From assembly GCF_900129325.1 (NCBI RefSeq), contig NZ_FQUP01000003.1:558001-622000 (forward strand): a stretch of 64,000 nt of DNA, written 5' to 3'. Each line of letters starts with the position of its first letter. Positions within the stretch are counted from its first letter, which is position 1. The position numbers were made by a program, and so were the translations under genes. The stretch is from Kaistia soli DSM 19436. GTDB taxonomy: Bacteria; Pseudomonadota; Alphaproteobacteria; Rhizobiales; Kaistiaceae. The notes under the pieces are model-generated. The model did no database searches, had not been told where the DNA came from, and saw only the letters and a list, made by a program, of their open reading frames with translations. Below, piece after piece: positions 55,772 to 64,000 of the stretch.

Positions 55772-57070
55772 ATGCTGCCGAATGCCAGAGCTGCTCCAAA
55801 CCGGCCGGCTTCCTCTCCCGACGCCCGGCAGGCCGCCAACCAGAACCGCGTCGCCAAACCGCCGAAAGTCGAGACTCGCGTCATCATCGCGCGCGGCGAC
55901 CGCCTGCAGGCTGTCCATTTCAGCCCAAGGCTGATGGCTGTCGCGGGCGCCTGCTTCGTGCTCTTTTCAGTCTTCTATTTCGCGTCGACCGCCTATCTCG
56001 TCTTCCGTGACGACTGGCTGCGGCAGGACAGCGGCGCCGAGGCAGTGCTGCGCGAGACCTATGAGGACCGCATCTCGGCGCTACGCAACGAGATCGAGCG
56101 CATCACCTCGCGCCGCATGGTCGATCACGCCACCGTCGAGCAGAAGGTCGAGCAGCTTCTCGATCGCCAGGACGAGCTCGGCCAGCGACAGGACATGCTG
56201 GCACGGCTGACCGAGGCCGCGCGGAAGGCCGGTTTCGACGTCGCACCGCCCCCGCCACCGCGCAAGGATGGCAAGCAGGCGAGTGCCGACGACGCCATCG
56301 CCGTGCCCAGCCTCACCCTTGCCAGCGCAGCAGGCGGCACGCAGCGCGATCCGCTCGCCCCCCTGCCCGGCACGGACCGTATCGCCTCGATCGAAAGCGA
56401 CATTGCCGCCATGGAGACGGCGCAGGACGCAACGGTCACGAAGCTCGCCAGCGGCGTGACGACCCGCGCCGACCGGATCGCGGCACTTTTGAAACGCGTC
56501 GGACGCAAGGTTCCGCGGCCTCTGGCCGAGGACGATGTCGGCGGCCCCTTCGTTCCCCTGCCGATGGCAACCGAGCCCGACCGTTTCGCGAGCGGCGTCG
56601 CGGTGCTGTCGGCCGAGCTCGACCGGCTCGCCACCGTCCGCAAAGTTGCGCTCTCGCTGCCCTGGAGCCAGCCGATCGCCAATGCGCCGATCTCCAGCGG
56701 ATTCGGGCCGCGTCTCGATCCCTTCCTCGGCCGGCCGGCGATGCATACCGGCATCGATTTCCGCGCGCCGCGCGACTATCCCGCGCGCGCCGTCGCCGCC
56801 GGGCGCGTGATCGCGGCGGAATGGAACGGCGGCTATGGCAACATGGTCGACGTCGATCACGGCAACGGTGTGGTGACCCGCTACGGCCATCTCGCTTCGA
56901 TCTCGGTCCGGGTCGGCGATAACGTGGCGGCCGGAGGCAAGATCGGCCGGGTCGGCTCGACCGGGCGCTCGACCGGACCGCATCTCCATTACGAGATCCG
57001 CGTCGATGGCGAGGCGATCGATCCGATGCGCTTCCTGATCGCCGGCAAGGAAATGACGCAGCTGCTGTAG
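55772..57070 (+). CDS. M23 family metallopeptidase with coiled coil (paralogue 1)
   Basis: A 432-residue inner-membrane-anchored peptidoglycan hydrolase candidate. One transmembrane helix (about residues 54-74, MAVAGACFVLFSVFYFASTAYL) is followed by a coiled coil (YEDRISALRNEIERITSRR, VEQKVEQLLDRQDELGQRQDML). A linker and the C-terminal LytM domain come next. The zinc ligands fit MHTGIDFRA (His, Asp) and HLHYE (His), and the domain ends at the C-terminus. It resembles EnvC/DipM-type division factors. It shares high sequence with the following gene. Confidence 0.92.
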   Translation: MLPNARAAPNRPASSPDARQAANQNRVAKPPKVETRVIIARGDRLQAVHFSPRLMAVAGACFVLFSVFYFASTAYLVFRDDWLRQDSGAEAVLRETYEDRISALRNEIERITSRRMVDHATVEQKVEQLLDRQDELGQRQDMLARLTEAARKAGFDVAPPPPPRKDGKQASADDAIAVPSLTLASAAGGTQRDPLAPLPGTDRIASIESDIAAMETAQDATVTKLASGVTTRADRIAALLKRVGRKVPRPLAEDDVGGPFVPLPMATEPDRFASGVAVLSAELDRLATVRKVALSLPWSQPIANAPISSGFGPRLDPFLGRPAMHTGIDFRAPRDYPARAVAAGRVIAAEWNGGYGNMVDVDHGNGVVTRYGHLASISVRVGDNVAAGGKIGRVGSTGRSTGPHLHYEIRVDGEAIDPMRFLIAGKEMTQLL

Positions 57071-57226
57071 CCGCTCGTGCGCGTCGCCGCTCGCGGCCCC
57101 CTAATCTTATGCACAGGACGCCGACAGCGGACGCCGGCTACAGCGGCCTATTCCCGCCGTTTTGCAGTCGGCGCGCGCCAACGTCGACCCCGCTCTCCTC
57201 AATTCTTCGGCTTTTGATGCATGCCC

Positions 57227-57245
57227 GTAACAGAGGGTTAACCCT
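57227..57245 (+). promoter_or_regulatory. CtrA-like box upstream of second M23 gene
   Basis: GTAA (57227-57230), 7 bases, TTAA (57238-57241), followed by CC. The palindrome AGGGTTAACCCT lies at 57234-57245. The TTAA ends 82 bases before the ATG, one base different from the first paralogue. 15 of 19 positions match the site at 55676. Confidence 0.55.
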
Positions 57246-57323
57246 GCCGAGTCTGTAGTGAGATGTCGGCCGCTCCTCTTCGGACGGCCCCCGCCATATT
57301 CCGCGCCAGGTTGAACCGACGCC

Positions 57324-58697
57324 ATGCAGACTGCTCACCGCCAGCCCTCGCACGCCCCTGCGCAGCCCTCGGGGCGCCCAGCAGCGAAGCGGAGACCGGC
57401 GCCCCGTCAGAAGCCAGCCAGAGCGGGAACGCGCGTCATCGTCGCCCATGGCGACATTTTCCATGCCGTGCATGTCAGCCGCCGCCTGGTCGCGCTGATC
57501 GGACTCGGCCTGCTTCTGCTGGTTGGCCTCTCTGCCGGCGGCGTCGCGCTCTACCTCGGCGGAGAGAAGGCTCCGATCTTCACCGAGGCCGACGAAGCCG
57601 TCTTGCGCCAGGCGATGGAGACCGTCATCCGCCAGCGTCGCGAGGCTGAGCTGAAGGCCAAGCTTTCGCACGACTATGAGAACAGACTGGCCGATCTCCG
57701 GGGCGAAATGGACCGCCTCACAGAGCGGCAGCAAATCGACAAATCCACCGTCGAACAGGCCGTCGGACGTGTTCTCGACCGCCAGGAACAGCTCGCCAAA
57801 CGGCAGGACCTTCTGGCGCGGATCACCGACGCGGCCAAGCGGGCAGGGTTCGACGTGAAGGTGCCGGTCGCGACGCCGCGGCCCAAGAAGGGCAGCAAGA
57901 ACAGCAGCCCGAGTGCCAGCGCCGCGCCTGTCGCCAGGCCCAGCGTTCAACTCGCCAGCGTCGTCGGCGGCGCTGGCCATTTGAAGCCTGCGGACGTGGC
58001 GCGCATCGCAAAGATCGAGACCGACGTCGATGCCATGGAGCGGGCGCAGGAAGCGACGGTGGCCGGGCTTACCCGCTCGGTCGCATCGCGCGCCGACCGC
58101 ATCGCCGCCGTGCTTCAGAAGGTCGGGCGCAAGGCACCGGGCGGCCGCAGCAACGACGACGCCGTTGGCGGGCCCTTCGTCCCGCTGCCGGACGATCCCA
58201 GCCCAGCACGCTTCGCTCTCGGCGTGAAGACGCTGAGCGCCGAGCTCGACCGCCTTGCCGCCACGCGCCGCATCGCCCTGTCGCTCCCCTGGGACGCGCC
58301 GCTCGGCAACGCGCCGATCTCCAGCGGCTTCGGCGCACGCACCGACCCCTTCCTCGGCCGCCCGGCCATGCATACCGGCGTCGATTTCCGTGCGCCGATG
58401 GGTTATTCGGCGCCGGCCGCGCTCGGCGGTACGGTCGTCTCGGCGGGCTGGGAGGGCGGCTATGGCAACATGGTCGATATCGATCACGGCAATGGCATCG
58501 TGACACGCTACGGTCATCTGTCGGCGATCAAGGTCAAGGTCGGGCAGAAGGTTGCCGAAGGCCAGGAGATCGGCAAGGTCGGTTCGACCGGCCGTTCGAC
58601 CGGAACGCATCTCCACTATGAGATCCGCATCAACGGCAAGCCGATCGATCCGATGACCTATATTGTTCCAGGTCGGGAAATGTCACGGCTGCTCTAG
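57324..58697 (+). CDS. M23 family metallopeptidase with coiled coil (paralogue 2)
   Basis: A 457-residue paralogue of the preceding gene with the same layout: a basic Pro-rich cytoplasmic N-terminus, one transmembrane helix (LVALIGLGLLLLVGLSAGGVALYL), a coiled coil (EMDRLTERQQIDKSTVEQAV), a linker with Lys/Ser-rich stretch, and a LytM domain with PISSGFGARTDPFLGRPAMHTGVDFRAP and HLHYEIRINGKPIDPM. All three zinc ligands are kept, so it should be active if the fold is. The two genes are separated by 253 bases, each with its own promoter element. Confidence 0.92.
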   Translation: MQTAHRQPSHAPAQPSGRPAAKRRPAPRQKPARAGTRVIVAHGDIFHAVHVSRRLVALIGLGLLLLVGLSAGGVALYLGGEKAPIFTEADEAVLRQAMETVIRQRREAELKAKLSHDYENRLADLRGEMDRLTERQQIDKSTVEQAVGRVLDRQEQLAKRQDLLARITDAAKRAGFDVKVPVATPRPKKGSKNSSPSASAAPVARPSVQLASVVGGAGHLKPADVARIAKIETDVDAMERAQEATVAGLTRSVASRADRIAAVLQKVGRKAPGGRSNDDAVGGPFVPLPDDPSPARFALGVKTLSAELDRLAATRRIALSLPWDAPLGNAPISSGFGARTDPFLGRPAMHTGVDFRAPMGYSAPAALGGTVVSAGWEGGYGNMVDIDHGNGIVTRYGHLSAIKVKVGQKVAEGQEIGKVGSTGRSTGTHLHYEIRINGKPIDPMTYIVPGREMSRLL

Positions 58698-58748
58698 GCG
58701 GAGCGCCGGCATGACAATGATCCTGCCGGACACCTCTGGAGTATCGAC

Positions 58749-59450
58749 ATGACGCCAATCCTGCTTGTCCCCGGCCTGCTCTGCACGTCCGAGGTGTTCA
58801 CCCCTCAGATCCCGGCGCTTTGGCCCTACGGTCCCGTCACCATAGCCTCGACATCGATTGGCACTACGATGGCGGAAATGGCTGCGGCGATCCTCGCCGA
58901 CGCTCCGCCCCGTTTCGCACTCGGCGGCATCTCGATGGGCGGCTATCTCGCTTTCGAGATCATGCGGCAGGCGCCCGGGCGCGTCACACGACTCGCCCTC
59001 ATCAGCACCTCGGCGCGGCCTGATACGCCCGACCAGACCGCAGCACGAAGAGCCATGGTTGCTGCGGCCCGGCGGGATGACTTCGCGGCACTGATTGCGG
59101 CCTCCACCACAGCCATCATGCATCCAGATCAGCGCGGCGACGCCAGCCTTGTCGCCACGAATGTCCGTATGGGCCTGGTCATTGGCATCGAAGGGTTCGC
59201 GCGCCAGCAAGAGGCCGTTATCGGCCGGCCCGATTCGCTGCCGGACCTGGCTGCCATCACCGTGCCGACGACCGTCATTGTCGGCGACAGCGATCCGCTG
59301 GCGCCGCCGGAGCGGGCCGCGGAAATCGCAGCCGGCGTCGCGGGTGCAAGGCTTGTGACCATTCCACGATGCGGCCATTGCTCAGCGCTCGAACAGCCTG
59401 AAGCCGTGAATCAAGCGCTTGTCGATTGGATCAACGCCGCAGCCGGCTGA
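58749..59450 (+). CDS. Alpha/beta hydrolase
   Basis: A 233-residue serine hydrolase. LLVPGLLCTSEVF has the oxyanion loop, the nucleophile is in LGGISMGGYLAFEIM, the Asp in VGDSDPLAPPE, and the His in RCGHCSALEQP. The substrate is unknown. GGAG is eight bases before the ATG. It lies 51 bases after the second M23 gene, probably on the same transcript, and converges on prfB. Confidence 0.9.
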   Translation: MTPILLVPGLLCTSEVFTPQIPALWPYGPVTIASTSIGTTMAEMAAAILADAPPRFALGGISMGGYLAFEIMRQAPGRVTRLALISTSARPDTPDQTAARRAMVAAARRDDFAALIAASTTAIMHPDQRGDASLVATNVRMGLVIGIEGFARQQEAVIGRPDSLPDLAAITVPTTVIVGDSDPLAPPERAAEIAAGVAGARLVTIPRCGHCSALEQPEAVNQALVDWINAAAG

Positions 59451-59462
59451 ATCGTCAGGCGG

Positions 59463-59501
59463 CGCTCACGCATGAGCGGACGCGCGGGCGAAACCCGCGC
59501 G
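59463..59501. terminator. Two hairpins between the hydrolase gene and prfB
   Basis: CGCTCA/TGAGCG (59463-59468 and 59473-59478) and a perfect 8-bp stem CGCGCGGG/CCCGCGCG (59481-59488 and 59494-59501, loop CGAAA) lie between two convergent genes. No T-run follows, so they may be bidirectional terminators or only block exonucleases. Confidence 0.5.
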
Positions 59502-59508
59502 CACGTTG

Positions 59509-60637
59509 TCAATCGATGTCAGAGACCTCGACATCATTGCCACCGAGGCGCTGCGCCAGCGCGGCCTCCATGAAGTCATTGAGGTCGCCATTGAGGACCG
59601 TCTGCGGGTCCGTGCTTTCCACCCCCGTGCGCAGATCCTTCACAAGCTGATAGGGCTGCAGCACATAGGACCGGATCTGGTGGCCCCAGCCAATGTCCTT
59701 CTTGGTGGACTCGGTCGCCATCGCTGCCGCCTCGCGGCGCTCCAGCTCGGCCTCGTAGAGACGGGCGCGCAGCATATCCCAGGCGGCGGCCCGGTTCTTG
59801 TGCTGCGAGCGCTCGTTCTGGCACTGCACGACGATACCTGACGGCATGTGCGTGATGCGGACCGCCGAGTCGGTCGTGTTGATATGCTGGCCGCCAGCGC
59901 CTTGCGCGCGATATGTATCGATGCGGCAGTCGCTCTCGTTGATCTCGATATCGATCGAATCGTCGACGACCGGATAGACCCAGATGCTGGCGAACGAGGT
60001 ATGCCGGCGCGCGCTGCTGTCATAGGGCGAAATGCGAACGAGGCGATGGACGCCCGATTCGGTCTTCAGCCAACCATAGGACTGCTCGCCCTTGACCAGG
60101 ATCGTCGCCGACTTGATGCCGGCTTCTTCGCCGTCATGCACTTCGAGCAGTTCCACCTTCTTGCCGGTGTGCTCCGCCCAGCGGGTATACATGCGCAGCA
60201 GCATGTTGGCCCAATCCTGGCTCTCGGTGCCGCCCGCGCCGGCATGGACCTCGACATAGGTGTCGTTGCCATCGGCTTCGCCCGACAGCATCGAGTTGAT
60301 CTGCCGGCGGCGCACCTCGTCCTTCAACGCGAAGATTGCCGCCTCAGCCTCGGCGACGATCGAGGGATCGCCCTCTGCGTCGCCGAGCTCGATCAGTTCC
60401 AGATTATCGGCGAGATCGCGCTCGGTGACCTCGACAGCCTTGATGCCGTCTTCGAGATTCTGACGCTCGCGCATCAGCTTCTGCGCCTTCTGCGGATCGT
60501 CCCAGAAGGTCGGCGTCTCGGAAAGCGCGTTCAGTTCAAGAAGGCGACGCTTGGCACGATCCCAGTCAAAGATGCCTCCTCAGCAGGGTTATGCCCTGCT
60601 TGATTTCGTCGACGATCGTCTCGATCTCGGCTCGCAT
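59509..60637 (-). CDS. prfB: Peptide chain release factor 2, with programmed +1 frameshift
   Basis: Recognises UGA and UAA stop codons. The gene starts at the ATG at 60637; 23 sense codons are followed by an in-frame TGA (60568-60566). The product continues in the +1 frame from 60567 to the stop at 59509, giving about 375 residues. The frameshift site is AGGAGG-CAT-CTT-TGA-C, nearly the E. coli one. The GGQ motif is [12 protein letters not shown]. The stop-codon-reading tripeptide is SPY ([15 protein letters not shown]) rather than the E. coli SPF. A conceptual translation from the downstream ATG at 60474 would lose 54 residues and is wrong. Confidence 0.97.
60566..60580 (-). promoter_or_regulatory. 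prfB +1 frameshift site
   Basis: The internal Shine-Dalgarno AGGAGG (60580-60575) is three bases before CTT (60571-60569) and the TGA stop with C after it. When RF2 is scarce, the ribosome pauses and slips from CTT to TTT, skipping one base, which is autoregulation. Confidence 0.95.
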
Positions 60638-60739
60638 ATGCTAGGAATCCAGCTCGTGATGGCGTTGGGCGGGGGTTCGCCCCGCAGCGTGGCGCGACCA
60701 TAGTGGCGCCCTTCCCGCCTGTAAACCTGAGAGGCGCGC

Positions 60740-61360
60740 ATGACCGATCACCAGACCAAAGCTCATCCGGCAAATCATCGTCTGGCCGGAGCGCTCGCCG
60801 CAATGCTCCTGTTTGCCGCTGTCCCAGCCGCCTTTGCCGACGGCACGATGGCCGATCGCATACTGACACCGGCCGACAAGGCGCGACTCGCATCGTTCGA
60901 AACGGCCAGGCGTGACGCCATCGCGGAGGCTAGGGCCGGCGGCAGCAAGGCCGACCTCGCCACGCTCGACGAAGTGCTCGCAGGCGGGCCGGAGCCGATC
61001 CTCGGCGTTGATATCCGCGGCGATTATCGCTGCCGCACGATCAAGCTGGGCGGAAATCTGCCGCTCTCCGTCTATGGCTGGTTCAAATGCCGGATCGACG
61101 AGGACGATATCGGCTACCGCCTCGTCAAGACGAGCGGCTCGCAACGCCTCTCCGGCCACTTCATCGACGACAGCGAAAAGCGCCTCATCTTCTACGGCGC
61201 CGGGCACTATGCCGACGAGAAGCCCCGCGCCTACAAATCCGACGCGGCGCGCGACATGATCGGCATTTTCGTCAAAGCGGGCGCCAAGCGCTACCGCCTC
61301 GAACTGCCGCTGCCAAAGGTCGAGTCGACGTTCGACATTATCGAACTGGTGAAGAAGTAG
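60740..61360 (+). CDS. DUF4893 domain-containing secreted protein
   Basis: A 206-residue protein with a signal peptide (RLAGALAAMLLFAAVPAAFA, cut near residue 33) and a body with DYRCRTIKLGGNLPLSVYGWFKCRI (two cysteines) and LSGHFIDDSEKRLIFYGAGHYADEKPRAY. Function is unknown. It is divergent from prfB and ends 3 bases from the convergent nucleotidyltransferase gene. Confidence 0.85.
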   Translation: MTDHQTKAHPANHRLAGALAAMLLFAAVPAAFADGTMADRILTPADKARLASFETARRDAIAEARAGGSKADLATLDEVLAGGPEPILGVDIRGDYRCRTIKLGGNLPLSVYGWFKCRIDEDDIGYRLVKTSGSQRLSGHFIDDSEKRLIFYGAGHYADEKPRAYKSDAARDMIGIFVKAGAKRYRLELPLPKVESTFDIIELVKK

Positions 61361-61363
61361 TCG

Positions 61364-62110
61364 TCAAACGCGACGCGCGGTTGCCGGAGCCACGCGCCGA
61401 TAACCATCGAACAGCGGCCCACCGTGACGAGCAAGTTCGCTCGCCACCAGCCTCATCAGCGGCTCGACATTGCCATTTGAGCCTGCGTGGAATGCGTTCT
61501 CGAAAGATTGGGCCAGCGCCGTATCCAACCTCGCGATGAGCCGGGGCGCCCATTTCCCGCTGCCGGTCCAGCGACCGCGCCCCCGCAGGATCAGGTCCGC
61601 CAAGGGTTGGTAGAGAGACGCGGCAATGGCGCGCCGCTCGTTGACCGGCCTCTGCCCGCCCAGATCATCGCAAAGATCCGTGACGGCGTAGCGCAAGTCG
61701 TCCAGCCGCTCCCGATCGAGCGGCGGCGGACCGAGGGCGAGAAGCGACGCGGCGCGCTCCTGCGCTTCCTTGGCGCCTTCAAGATCTCGACCGAGGGCCA
61801 CCCCTTCGGCAACCATCTGGACAATCGCCGGCCGCCCCTTGGCGATGTCCTCATCGCTGAACCAGTTCAGCGTGTCGATGTCATGCACGAACGCTTCGAC
61901 GGGAAATCCGTGGGCGATGAACGACTCGCGCCAGGCGGCGTCGAGCCTTTCGAAAACCACGACGAGATCGATATCCGATCCCGAGACGCCCTCGCCCCGA
62001 ATGATCGATCCCGCGGCGAGCCCGAAGCGCGCCGCAGGATATCGCTCCTCGAGGACGGCTTCGGCGGCCGCGATAGCGGCCGCCCGGAGATCGCTCTGCC
62101 TGTCATTCAT
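61364..62110 (-). CDS. Nucleotidyltransferase domain protein
   Basis: A 248-residue protein with an N-terminal Pol beta-type nucleotidyltransferase domain. The motif is GLAAGSIIRGEGVSGSDIDLVVVFE, giving the G-S and D-x-D metal ligands. The C-terminal part is helical (LADLILRGRGRWTGSGKWAPRLI). It could be an aminoglycoside-adenylyl-type or MNT-like enzyme. No HEPN partner is encoded nearby, so a toxin-antitoxin reading is not supported. It follows mgtE on the same strand by 40 bases. Confidence 0.85.
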   Translation of the reverse strand: MNDRQSDLRAAAIAAAEAVLEERYPAARFGLAAGSIIRGEGVSGSDIDLVVVFERLDAAWRESFIAHGFPVEAFVHDIDTLNWFSDEDIAKGRPAIVQMVAEGVALGRDLEGAKEAQERAASLLALGPPPLDRERLDDLRYAVTDLCDDLGGQRPVNERRAIAASLYQPLADLILRGRGRWTGSGKWAPRLIARLDTALAQSFENAFHAGSNGNVEPLMRLVASELARHGGPLFDGYRRVAPATARRV

Positions 62111-62150
62111 CGTCTTTCGCCACGATTGTCGGAATGCTGCCCGTGCGCTT

Positions 62151-63518
62151 CTAGAGCAGCGTCCCGTGCAGGATCACCGATGCGATCGAGAAGTAGATTA
62201 CGAGGCCGGTGACATCGACCAGCGTCGCGACGAAGGGCGCCGAGGCGCTGGCCGGATCGAAGCCGAGGCGCTTCAGCACGAACGGGAGCATCGACCCCGT
62301 CATCGAGCCGAAGGTGACAATGCCGACGAGACCGGCGCCAACCGTGAGTGCGACCAGGAACCAGAACTGCCCGTAGTCGTGCAGGCCGAGCATTTGCCAG
62401 GCGGTAATGCGTGCAAAGCCGAGCGTGCCGAGGACCAGGCCGAGCGAAAGGCCGCTCGGTAGCTCCCGCAGCGCCACACGCCACCAGTCGCGCAGCCGGA
62501 TCTCGCCGAGTGCCAGCGCCCGGATGATCAGCGACGTCGCCTGCGAGCCCGAATTGCCGCCCGAGCTCATGATCAGCGGGATGAACAGCGTCAGCACGAT
62601 CGCCTTTTCGAGCTCGGTCTCGAAATGCTGCATCGCTGTCGCCGTCAGCATCTCGCCGATGAACAGCGCCGACAGCCAGCCGGCGCGCTTCTTCATCATG
62701 CGGAGGAAGCTGATCTCCATGTAGGGCTCGTCCAGCGCCTCCATGCCGCCGAACTTCTGCACATCCTCGGTGGTCTCCTGGAAGATGGCGTCGATGATGT
62801 CGTCGACCGTGACGATGCCCACGACATGGTGGCGCTCGTCGACCACCGGGACGGCCAAAAGGTCGTATTTCGAGAAGAGACGCGCCGTCTCCTCCTGGTC
62901 GGTCGTCGGGGTGACCGTGATCGGCCGGCTGTGGCGCGCGGCCGTCAGCACCGGCGCTGCCGGATCGGTCGTGATCAACCGGCGCAGCGTTGCGGTCTGC
63001 AGCAGCGCTCCGGTCTCGGGATGCAGCAGGCAGATCGTGTAGATCGTCTCCCGGCTCTTCTCGACCTGGCGGATATAGTCGAGCGTCGCAGCCACCGTCC
63101 AATTGGCGGGGACGCTCACCACTTCGGTCGTCATGATCGCGCCGGCGCTCCCCTCGGGATAGCGGGCAAGACGCGAGACGGCAGACCGTGTTTCATGGTC
63201 GAGACGGGCGATCAGGCGGGAGCGCTGCGGCTCATCGATCTCGCTGAGAAGATCGGTGGCGCGGTCGGCCGACATGCCGGACAGCAACTTGGCTGCCCGA
63301 TCGATCGGCATGCTGGAGACGACATCGGCCGCATCGTCGAATTCAGGCTGATCAAGCAGTTCGACCGCCCGATCATAGGGCAGGCCCGCCAGGACATCAG
63401 CGGCTTGATCAGGTTCCTGTTCGTTCAGATGCTCGACGACATCTGCAACATGGCCGTGCTGCAAATCGAGCACGACTTCGGGCGCATCCGCGCCGCGGAG
63501 GGCGTTGATTTCTTCCAT
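62151..63518 (-). CDS. mgtE: Magnesium transporter MgtE
   Basis: A 455-residue Mg2+ channel. The N-terminal MgtE_N repeats (DVLAGLPYDRAVELLDQPEFDDAADVVSSMP) sense Mg2+, two CBS domains follow (residues ~130-260), and the C-terminal half has five helices with LIMSSGGNSGSQATSLIIRALALGEI, which forms the pore, and DVTGLVIYFSIASVIL. The start at 63518 has GAGGTGAG two bases upstream, which is paired in a leader hairpin. Confidence 0.95.
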   Translation of the reverse strand: MEEINALRGADAPEVVLDLQHGHVADVVEHLNEQEPDQAADVLAGLPYDRAVELLDQPEFDDAADVVSSMPIDRAAKLLSGMSADRATDLLSEIDEPQRSRLIARLDHETRSAVSRLARYPEGSAGAIMTTEVVSVPANWTVAATLDYIRQVEKSRETIYTICLLHPETGALLQTATLRRLITTDPAAPVLTAARHSRPITVTPTTDQEETARLFSKYDLLAVPVVDERHHVVGIVTVDDIIDAIFQETTEDVQKFGGMEALDEPYMEISFLRMMKKRAGWLSALFIGEMLTATAMQHFETELEKAIVLTLFIPLIMSSGGNSGSQATSLIIRALALGEIRLRDWWRVALRELPSGLSLGLVLGTLGFARITAWQMLGLHDYGQFWFLVALTVGAGLVGIVTFGSMTGSMLPFVLKRLGFDPASASAPFVATLVDVTGLVIYFSIASVILHGTLL

Positions 63519-63520
63519 GA

Positions 63521-63561
63521 CTCACCTCATTGCGGCCGGCCGCCGGGCCGGTCACGGTGAG
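63521..63561 (-). promoter_or_regulatory. mgtE leader hairpin covering the ribosome binding site
   Basis: CTCACC (63521-63526) pairs with GGTGAG (63556-63561), and inside it CCGGCC (63536-63541) pairs with GGCCGG (63546-63551) around four bases. On the minus strand the outer arm contains the GGTGAG ribosome binding site two bases from the mgtE ATG. The standard M-box magnesium riboswitch is not recognised. Confidence 0.55.
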
Positions 63562-63748
63562 CCGATCGGACGAGCGATCAGGCCGTGAGGGCCACGGGCG
63601 GCAGACTCAATCGACTTCGACTGTCGCTTGGCATTTCGTCCTGCGGGTTCAGTTGAACGGCCTTGAAACAGGGGCCGTACAGCCAAGCTGGGTGCGCCAA
63701 AGAGGCTGTTAGGTCAAGTGAATTTCCGTTAGGCCGCCTGCGGCATCC

Positions 63749-64000
63749 TTACCGGAGCGCGACGAGGACAGAGCCGGTCGCGATGAGGAGAATGCCCAGC
63801 CAGTTGCGCGGCGAAAGCCGCTCGCCGAGCAGCACGACGCCAGCGATTGCGACCAGCACGACGCTAAGCTTGTCGACCGGCGCGACGCGGGCGGCATCGC
63901 CAAGTTTCAGGGCGCGGAAATAGCAGAGCCAGGAGGCGCCCGTGGCGAATCCTGAGAGCACGAGAAACGCGTAGCTCCTGGAGGAGACCGTTCCGAAGGG
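63749..64000 (-). CDS. EamA family transporter, C-terminal part (5' end outside window)
   Basis: The frame is open to the right edge. The visible 83 residues contain three hydrophobic segments (LVLSGFATGASWLCYFRALKLG, VAPVDKLSVVLVAIAGVVLLGE and NWLGILLIATGSVLVAL) and the EamA motif VAPVDKLSVVLVA. It matches the half-size DMT proteins of about 140 residues. No substrate can be named. It is separated from mgtE by 230 bases. Confidence 0.82.
   Translation of the reverse strand, partial: PFGTVSSRSYAFLVLSGFATGASWLCYFRALKLGDAARVAPVDKLSVVLVAIAGVVLLGERLSPRNWLGILLIATGSVLVALR

Noticed and set aside
61364-62110. MNT/HEPN toxin-antitoxin system
   Set aside because: The nucleotidyltransferase is longer than MNT antitoxins and has no adjacent HEPN gene.
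63519-63748. M-box (magnesium) riboswitch upstream of mgtE
   Set aside because: The region lacks the long conserved multi-stem core; only the small nested hairpin is seen.

Overview
The window is a 64 kb piece of a GC-rich alphaproteobacterial chromosome, most likely from the order Hyphomicrobiales (Rhizobiales). The evidence is the gene content and order: an aroQ-accB-accC-aat block beside a DUF2155 gene, a suf operon headed by an IscS/NifS-type cysteine desulfurase, neighbouring anmK and tyrS, DUF455/Bcp/M23 genes near prfB, and CtrA-like boxes. Genus is not determined. Coding density is high, many genes are translationally coupled through ATGA or GTGA overlaps, and there is no phage, insertion sequence, CRISPR array, rRNA or tRNA that I can see. 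It reads as core chromosome.

Layout. 0-6 kb: end of a DEAD-box RNA helicase, a diguanylate cyclase, and a minus-strand Mla-type lipid transport operon (permease, ATPase, MCE protein, lipoprotein). 6-14 kb: the dgcN-dgcA pair for D-glutamate conversion, facing an MFS transporter and a PLP dehydratase; an AraC regulator; a GT4 glycosyltransferase coupled to an LpxH-like phosphatase; a LysE exporter. 14-21 kb: FAH-family hydrolase, EamA-thiD, DUF2155, aat, and the aroQ-accB-accC set. 21-33 kb: DsbA-like protein, M48 protease, aminotransferase, ROK regulator, pgi, Crp and TetR regulators, and a 1163-residue MFS/acyltransferase/acyl-ACP-synthetase fusion controlled by tandem TetR operators. 33-43 kb: small proteins, then the minus-strand iron-sulfur assembly operon (cysteine desulfurase, sufB, sufC, sufD, sufS, sufT, a VOC protein, sufA, then tenA and a TfoX-like gene). 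43-50 kb: membrane protein, K+/H+ antiporter, anmK, an aromatic-residue leader peptide plus attenuator in front of DAHP synthase, tyrS. 50-64 kb: methyltransferase, AsmA-like protein, bcp, DUF455, two tandem M23 peptidases with matching CtrA-like promoter boxes, prfB with its programmed frameshift, DUF4893, nucleotidyltransferase, mgtE and the end of an EamA-type transporter.

The strongest signals beyond gene calls are regulatory. They are an attenuator whose leader peptide carries Phe, Trp and Tyr codons, probably on a leaderless transcript, controlling DAHP synthase; CtrA-type boxes at nearly identical distance upstream of duplicated M23 genes; a TetR gene whose conserved N-terminus seems to start at CTG; a suf operon leader whose ribosome binding site is buried in a hairpin; and a structured mgtE leader. 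No stretch over 300 bases lacks a gene. The longest gap (16775-17073, between the EamA gene and DUF2155) holds only a divergent promoter region in which I recognise nothing specific.
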